Both the position numbers and the translations under genes were made by a program. A stretch of DNA of 11,517 nt from Pleurotus ostreatus/Saccharomyces cerevisiae fusant (lineage: Eukaryota > Opisthokonta). A model generated the notes under the pieces. It did not search any database and had not been told where the DNA came from. It saw only the letters and a program-made list of their open reading frames with translations. Location: positions 1-11,517 of the forward strand of contig JAMQCK010001146.1 of NCBI GenBank assembly GCA_024196135.1, read 5' to 3'. Position 1 is the first letter of the stretch; each line of letters starts with the position of its first letter. This document shows positions 7,996-11,517 of this stretch, one piece after another.

Positions 7996-9324
7996 ATGTC
8001 GCCCAACGTTGTCCCGCTCTCCGCACTCTCTTTTACCAAAGATGCTGCCAGTATCCCTGTGGTCGAGCGCACATTGCTCACTTTCGACGAGGCTGTAGAG
8101 TTTCAAGTGGTGAGCAATCCATCCCGTGTGGCGAAGATGCCAATGTTCATCGTCGCTAGATTTGGACTTTGGAGTGGTGTTGGGGCGTTGAGAGAGGAGG
8201 GATTCCCTTGACAGGCCCATTGAATTGTATGGAATGTGAGTCTTGAGTCCCCGAGTTGCTGAGCTGCCCCATCTTACCCCGGTTATGTAGTACGCGCCGA
8301 CATGGCGAAGTCTTTCGACGAGGAAGATTGGACACTCATACCGACAAGGAAGACTCTGAGAGCTATGTTGAACCTACTACGCCATAACGCTCGAGCGAAA
8401 GCGAGCTCGCGAAGGAACGCCATGAAGGCGCGTGTTCATCTGGCTCGCTACCCTTCTCATGCTGACCCTCGATCTCAGGAATTCAAACCAGAGGAATGCA
8501 AGTACAAGCTCAAGTTTATCGGTCATCGCGAGCCGGGCGAGGAGCCAACGATCTACGCTGCCATCGGAGACGCGGAACCCGTGGCCTTCGAATATCCTTA
8601 CAAGGATCTGAGAATTCGTTCCTGCGCACATCCCTTCATCGTCGTATACAAGGCGCATCTCATAGCGACGATTCGGAAACATGGCTGGAACGCAAACATG
8701 CTCGAATCACTGCATGAGACCACCTTGAAGATCAGCATGCGCTGGCGCGAAACGCCACCAGCCGAGTTCAAATACGGCCCCGACTTTCCCCCCGAACACT
8801 GTCATCCTGGTAGCATAGCGGGCTCTGTCAACGGCTCGCCGCCTCGAAAGCGCGAGTCTTCGGACCGTCCAAATGACGTCGCTCCTGCAGATGCACCCTG
8901 CTCGCACCCTGGGACCCTCTCTACCTCGTCACTGCGCAAACGCAAACGCGAAGACAGCGACGAGGAGGTGGACCTTGAGGCGCCACCCAGACTATGCGCC
9001 CGGACTCTGGGACCTTCGTCTCTGGCGAGCCTCTACACCGACGGTGCCACGGTTGTGTCCTGGCTGGACATGCTCGAGCCCGGCGACATCGACTATCGCT
9101 GCGCACCCGAGTCTGCTATAGCGGAAGCAGATGCAGCTCTGACACAGTACGTGCAGGAGCCCGCGCGCGATCCGAAGGAGGTCATGCGTACTGGATGGAA
9201 GCCATTGCAGATTTCTCGACCTTTGGGTCAGGAGCGTGATATGTCGCGCTGGACCAGTTCAATGGCGGCAGCGTGGATTGCTGGTGTCATGATTTGGGGG
9301 CACTATGATAAAGGGAGTCCATAG
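7996..9324 (+). CDS. Gene C: divergent HNH-less paralogue with a probable GC-AG intron
   Basis: Model: exons 7996-8109, 8160-8235, 8291-8427 and 8479-9324, giving 390 aa. Exons 2 and 3 are 76 and 137 nt, the same as A and B. Intron 3 (8428-8478, 51 nt) has a GC donor; if retained it is in frame and gives 407 aa. Exon 1 resembles A and B only loosely (I-P-V-V, then L-x-F-D). Exon 2 gives L-E-W-C-W-G-V and Asn60; the last HNH His is Ala69. S-C-A-H-P-F-I-V-V lies at about 157-165, a basic R-K-R-K-R-E-D at 262-268 looks like a nuclear signal, W-L is near 304, and Q-E-P-A-R-D-P is at 335-341. It is 189 bp from divergent gene E. The exon 1 donor could also lie 3 nt earlier, giving 37 codons as in A and B. 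Function unknown; probably not a nuclease. Confidence 0.82.
8428..8478 (+). other. Predicted GC-AG intron in gene C (in-frame, 51 nt)
   Basis: The intron starts GCGCGT where gene A has GTGCGT at the equivalent place, and ends in CTCAG. A CTGAC branch-like site lies about 14 nt before the acceptor. Removing it leaves an upstream exon of exactly 137 nt, as in A and B, and joins two blocks that align with the paralogues. It contains no stop and is a multiple of three, so the frame survives retention and 17 residues would be added. Confidence 0.65.
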
Positions 9325-9600
9325 ACAGTGATGTATGTTTTTACGGTTTCAATTATTCGTCGTCAGTTCTGGATACATCGCCTGGCGCTGTCTAACATTC
9401 ATGGCACAACTGCCTGAAGTCGCGCTCGCATCAGGGCGATTCAACGCGTTAAGTCATGCTGCGGAGGCGAGTTGGGCCATGCTCGGTTGAGTAGACATTG
9501 ATGCTATGTACTTTACATGGGTATGGAGAAGAGACCGCTATACATACATCCAGAACTGAATTGGCGCAAGACAGACTACGGAAAGACTCGAAGCGACTGC

Positions 9601-10206
9601 TCACTCCGCCATAGCCGTGTCATTGTCGATGGCCGCCTTCTCCTCCGGGTCGAGCCAGCTCTCCTCGACCGTCGTCTTCACCCGACGCACGTACTCCTTC
9701 ATGTTTTCACGATACAGCTGCGCGGCTTCCGCGTTCGCGGGGCTGTTGGGATTCGGGTCGTGCAGCAGCGACTGGATGGAGGTAAGGATGGCGGCGACGT
9801 CGTAGGTAGGGGACCAGCGGTTCTGCAAGATGTCGAGACAGAGCTCGCCATTCGCGTACACGTTGGGGTGGAACATGCGCGAGAGGAACTTGACGGTGGG
9901 TGGTTTGTTGGGGTAGGATTCGTCGAAGGTGAGGATCAGCTTGAAGGTGCCGTCCTCGAATGGCGTGTCCGCTGTGGAGGTGATCGTTAGCAGGCCGCGT
10001 ATGAAGCATCGCCTAGGGACGCACCTGGTCCGAAGATGACCGCGTTCCACACCATGATGTTGTCAGCGCATGGGCTGCCAGAGATGCCGCCTGGCGGATC
10101 GGAGGACAGGCGCTTGAAGTCCCGAATCAGGCGGCGGCGGCAGGCGGTACTCTGCCTCTCGTCGTGAGCGGGAGATCCAGTGCGAAGGGCGACTCGTACG
10201 CACCAT
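9601..10206 (-). CDS. RAD6: E2 ubiquitin-conjugating enzyme Rad6/Ubc2
   Basis: Model, minus strand: exons 10206-10204 (the ATG alone), 10151-10025 and 9971-9601, with introns of 52 and 53 nt, giving 166 aa. The protein is a complete UBC fold: the Rad6 N-terminus with R-R-R-L, D-F-K-R-L and D-P-P-G-G; H-P-N at 78-80; active-site Cys88 in E-L-C-L-D-I-L; and an acidic end as in fungal Rad6. In the family it charges ubiquitin and works with Bre1-type E3s on histone H2B and with Rad18 on PCNA, in the nucleus. The start is the ATG at 10206-10204, directly followed by a GTGCGT donor; splicing gives M-S-T-A-C-R-R-R, the expected N-terminus. Intron 2 has a perfect G-C-T-A-A-C branch site. It is convergent with gene C, with 276 bp between the stop codons. 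It is an ordinary conserved gene, not part of the paralogue family. Confidence 0.95.
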
Positions 10207-10248
10207 CGTGGGGGTTTCAGCAGGGAGAAGAGTACAAGGGCAAGTTCG

Positions 10249-10278
10249 TTATGGGAAAATGTGGCGCAAATCATCCAT
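10249..10278 (-). promoter_or_regulatory. Upstream ORF in the RAD6 leader
   Basis: A ten-codon ORF including its stop lies 42 nt upstream of the RAD6 start codon on the minus strand. A second ATG at 10274, overlapping it in another frame, stays open through the first RAD6 intron and joins the RAD6 frame if that intron is retained. Whether the leader reaches this far is not visible from the sequence. Confidence 0.35.
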
Positions 10279-10386
10279 TGTCAGCGAACTCGGCGTCTGC
10301 CGAGCGGGTTCAACCTGCGACCGCGATGGTTCGCGCCTTGGCTACTCCCCTCACGCGCATTGAGACCGAATTTCGCTTACGCTCCC

Positions 10387-10394
10387 ATATATAT
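10387..10394 (-). promoter_or_regulatory. Possible TATA-like element of RAD6
   Basis: An ATATATAT run lies about 181 nt upstream of the RAD6 start codon. The distance allows a leader of about 150 nt, which would include the upstream ORF. AT runs of this size arise by chance, so support is weak. Confidence 0.3.
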
Positions 10395-10748
10395 GCTTGC
10401 TTTTCATCGCTCGAGCGTATCCTCGAGTTTTCGGGCCGGGAGTCCAAGAACTACTACTGCGGCTCGTAAAGCATACGCCCTCCTCCCCTACCGAAGGGCA
10501 TGTTGCAAGTACACGTGAGTACCAGCAGTAACATATGCGACTACCTCTGAACCCTTGCCAGCGTGTTTCCTGTCGCGGTGGTGGGTAGTAGGAAGAGGTG
10601 AACAGCCGCTCGACAATCCATTGAGTTGCACCCTTCACGAGGCGAGGCCGTCATTCAGGGCGTTGCAAACGACTCATAGTCTCCGCCTCGCTCAGTGCGC
10701 GTCGACGTACTGCAGCTTCACCAAAGTACGGATCATTTTTCCAGGCAA

Positions 10749-11142
10749 CGAGATTCTGTAAGGCACGTTCTGCGCGCACTTATTCACTCGAGAAGGGTGC
10801 TCCAGAAGGTGACTGCCGTTGTAGAATCCTGTCTCTGGTTCCTACTGACCATCCTGGTAGGACTTCCCCGAACGAGCTCCGTTCTACCGAAGCCAATTCT
10901 GTGCGTACGTCGATGGGGGGTGGGTTTGCATCTCGCTTTGAATGCTCGTCGCCCAGCTCCCCAGAATCAGGTCGCGCGTATGTCTACTCGTCGTCGCATA
11001 CAGGCTAGACTTATTCATAAGGCTCAACTACAGACTAACGACGACAGACTTGAAAAAAGAAGACGTGACTGTCGCTCACCCACCCCGGAACGTTTCGCCT
11101 CCAGTCGCGTATGAGTGGTCATGGTACCGACCTTCTCGCTGA
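10749..11142 (+). CDS. Candidate multi-exon gene, boundaries unresolved
   Basis: Three intron-like segments follow one another: 10809-10860 (GTGACT donor, C-T-A-C-T-G-A-C branch, GGTAG acceptor, 52 nt), 10905-10956 (GTACGT, 52 nt) and 10978-11033 (GTATGT, 56 nt). Removing them joins an upstream open frame to small exons 10861-10904 and 10957-10977 and a final frame ending at 11142. The joined frame stays open, with pieces such as D-F-P-E-R-A-P-F-Y-R-S-Q-F-C. I find no start exon and no recognisable domain. An intron-like GTGAGT...CAG segment at 10515-10561 may belong to it but does not join in frame. It could also be a decayed gene or chance. Confidence 0.27.
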
Positions 11143-11176
11143 GAAAGGTCACTGCGTCTGGGCTCCACGAACACAG

Positions 11177-11386
11177 ATGAGTGGAGGCTACCTTTGCGTT
11201 GAAAGCAGACAATGTAACTTGCGTTATGACTTCACCCGCTTCCTCGGGCGTCCCTGGACCTTGGATAGAAGCAAGCTTGAGGAATTCCTTGTCGGCGCCG
11301 AGATGCTGAACGCTTCGCCTTCTCCTTGCGTGTGTCTATGGCCGCGTCCGATGGGCTTTACAGTATGGATGCTGCCGCCGTTGTGA
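11177..11386 (+). other. Coding-like open frame of unknown nature
   Basis: The frame from the ATG at 11177 (just after an AACACAG acceptor-like site) to the stop at 11386 has C-ending codons over part of its length (for example Y-D-F-T-R-F-L-G-R-P-W near 11222-11257). The opposite strand is also open and reads plausibly, so the strand is uncertain. No family is recognised. It may be a later exon of the candidate gene at 10749-11142. Confidence 0.2.
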
Positions 11387-11408
11387 TTCTGACTAGGCGA
11401 TAATTAAA

Positions 11409-11517
11409 GCCACGTGCGCCGCGTGGACAGGCTTGCTCCGAACCTCCTCCGCGATAACTTGTCTTCTGACCTCATGCGCGATTTCACCAAGCTCGTTCTC
11501 AGTCCCCAATCGCCCCC
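11409..11517 (+). other. Open frame running off the right edge
   Basis: The plus frame reads without stops to the window end with codons typical of the genes here (CTC, GAT, AAC, TTC, ACC, AAG). The minus strand over the same bases is open too, ending at a stop near 11396. One of the two could be the end of a neighbouring gene; the window does not decide. Confidence 0.2.

Larger units (their letters stand above)
10207..10748. other. RAD6 upstream region without a recognised gene
   Basis: This contains the RAD6 leader with the upstream ORF, the AT run at 10387-10394 and a 6-bp inverted repeat (CTCGGC at 10289-10294, GCCGAG at 10299-10304). ORFs on the plus strand overlap the RAD6 leader in antisense and show no domain. 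An isolated intron-like segment lies at 10515-10561. Confidence 0.4.

Noticed and set aside
8110..8211. Reading gene C straight through its first intron
   Set aside because: The frame ends at a stop at about 8211 and loses the L-E-W-C-W-G block; splicing 8110-8159 restores a 76-nt exon matching all paralogues.
9517..9990. 157-codon plus-strand ORF over RAD6
   Set aside because: It is antisense to the highly conserved RAD6 exon 3, whose reading is certain.
1..11517. tRNA, rRNA, CRISPR, transposon ends or bacterial operon signals
   Set aside because: No cloverleaf with a convincing B box, no direct-repeat/spacer array, no long terminal or inverted repeats and no transposase or reverse transcriptase motifs were seen by eye. 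The eukaryotic splice structure argues against a prokaryotic source.

Overview
The window looks like nuclear DNA of a filamentous basidiomycete, probably an agaricomycete. The genes are split by many very short introns (46-59 nt) with GT donors, CTNAY-like branch sites and AG acceptors. Coding DNA is GC-rich, intergenic gaps are short, and a recognisable fungal RAD6/UBC2 gene is present. All gene models are hand-built from splice signals and paralogue comparison; there is no transcript or database support.

From left to right there are five related multi-exon genes, called A to E here. A (27-1388, +) and B (2151-3517, +) are tandem copies. D (4174-5362, -) and E (6195-7806, -) follow on the other strand. 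C (7996-9324, +) is divergent from E across a gap of 189 bp. RAD6 (9601-10206, -) is convergent with C. The last 1.3 kb holds the RAD6 upstream region and an unresolved stretch with intron-like signals and coding-like pieces.

The five genes belong to one family, related to the fungal HNH_2-type nuclease domain. All carry one internal exon of exactly 76 nt with the same phases. D and E keep the whole HNH core: Cys-x2-Thr and Ala-His in the first half, then Asn and His nine residues apart. A, B and C lack the first half, carry a different 37-38 codon first exon, and have Ala in place of the last His. The cluster therefore seems to mix two probable nucleases with three probable pseudo-nucleases. 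A, B and C also share their own C-terminal module.

One probable nuclease (E) and one pseudo-nuclease (C) share a divergent promoter containing a CRE/E-box composite. Co-expression or direct partnership is an inference from layout only. RAD6 is an ordinary conserved housekeeping gene that probably marks the edge of the variable block.
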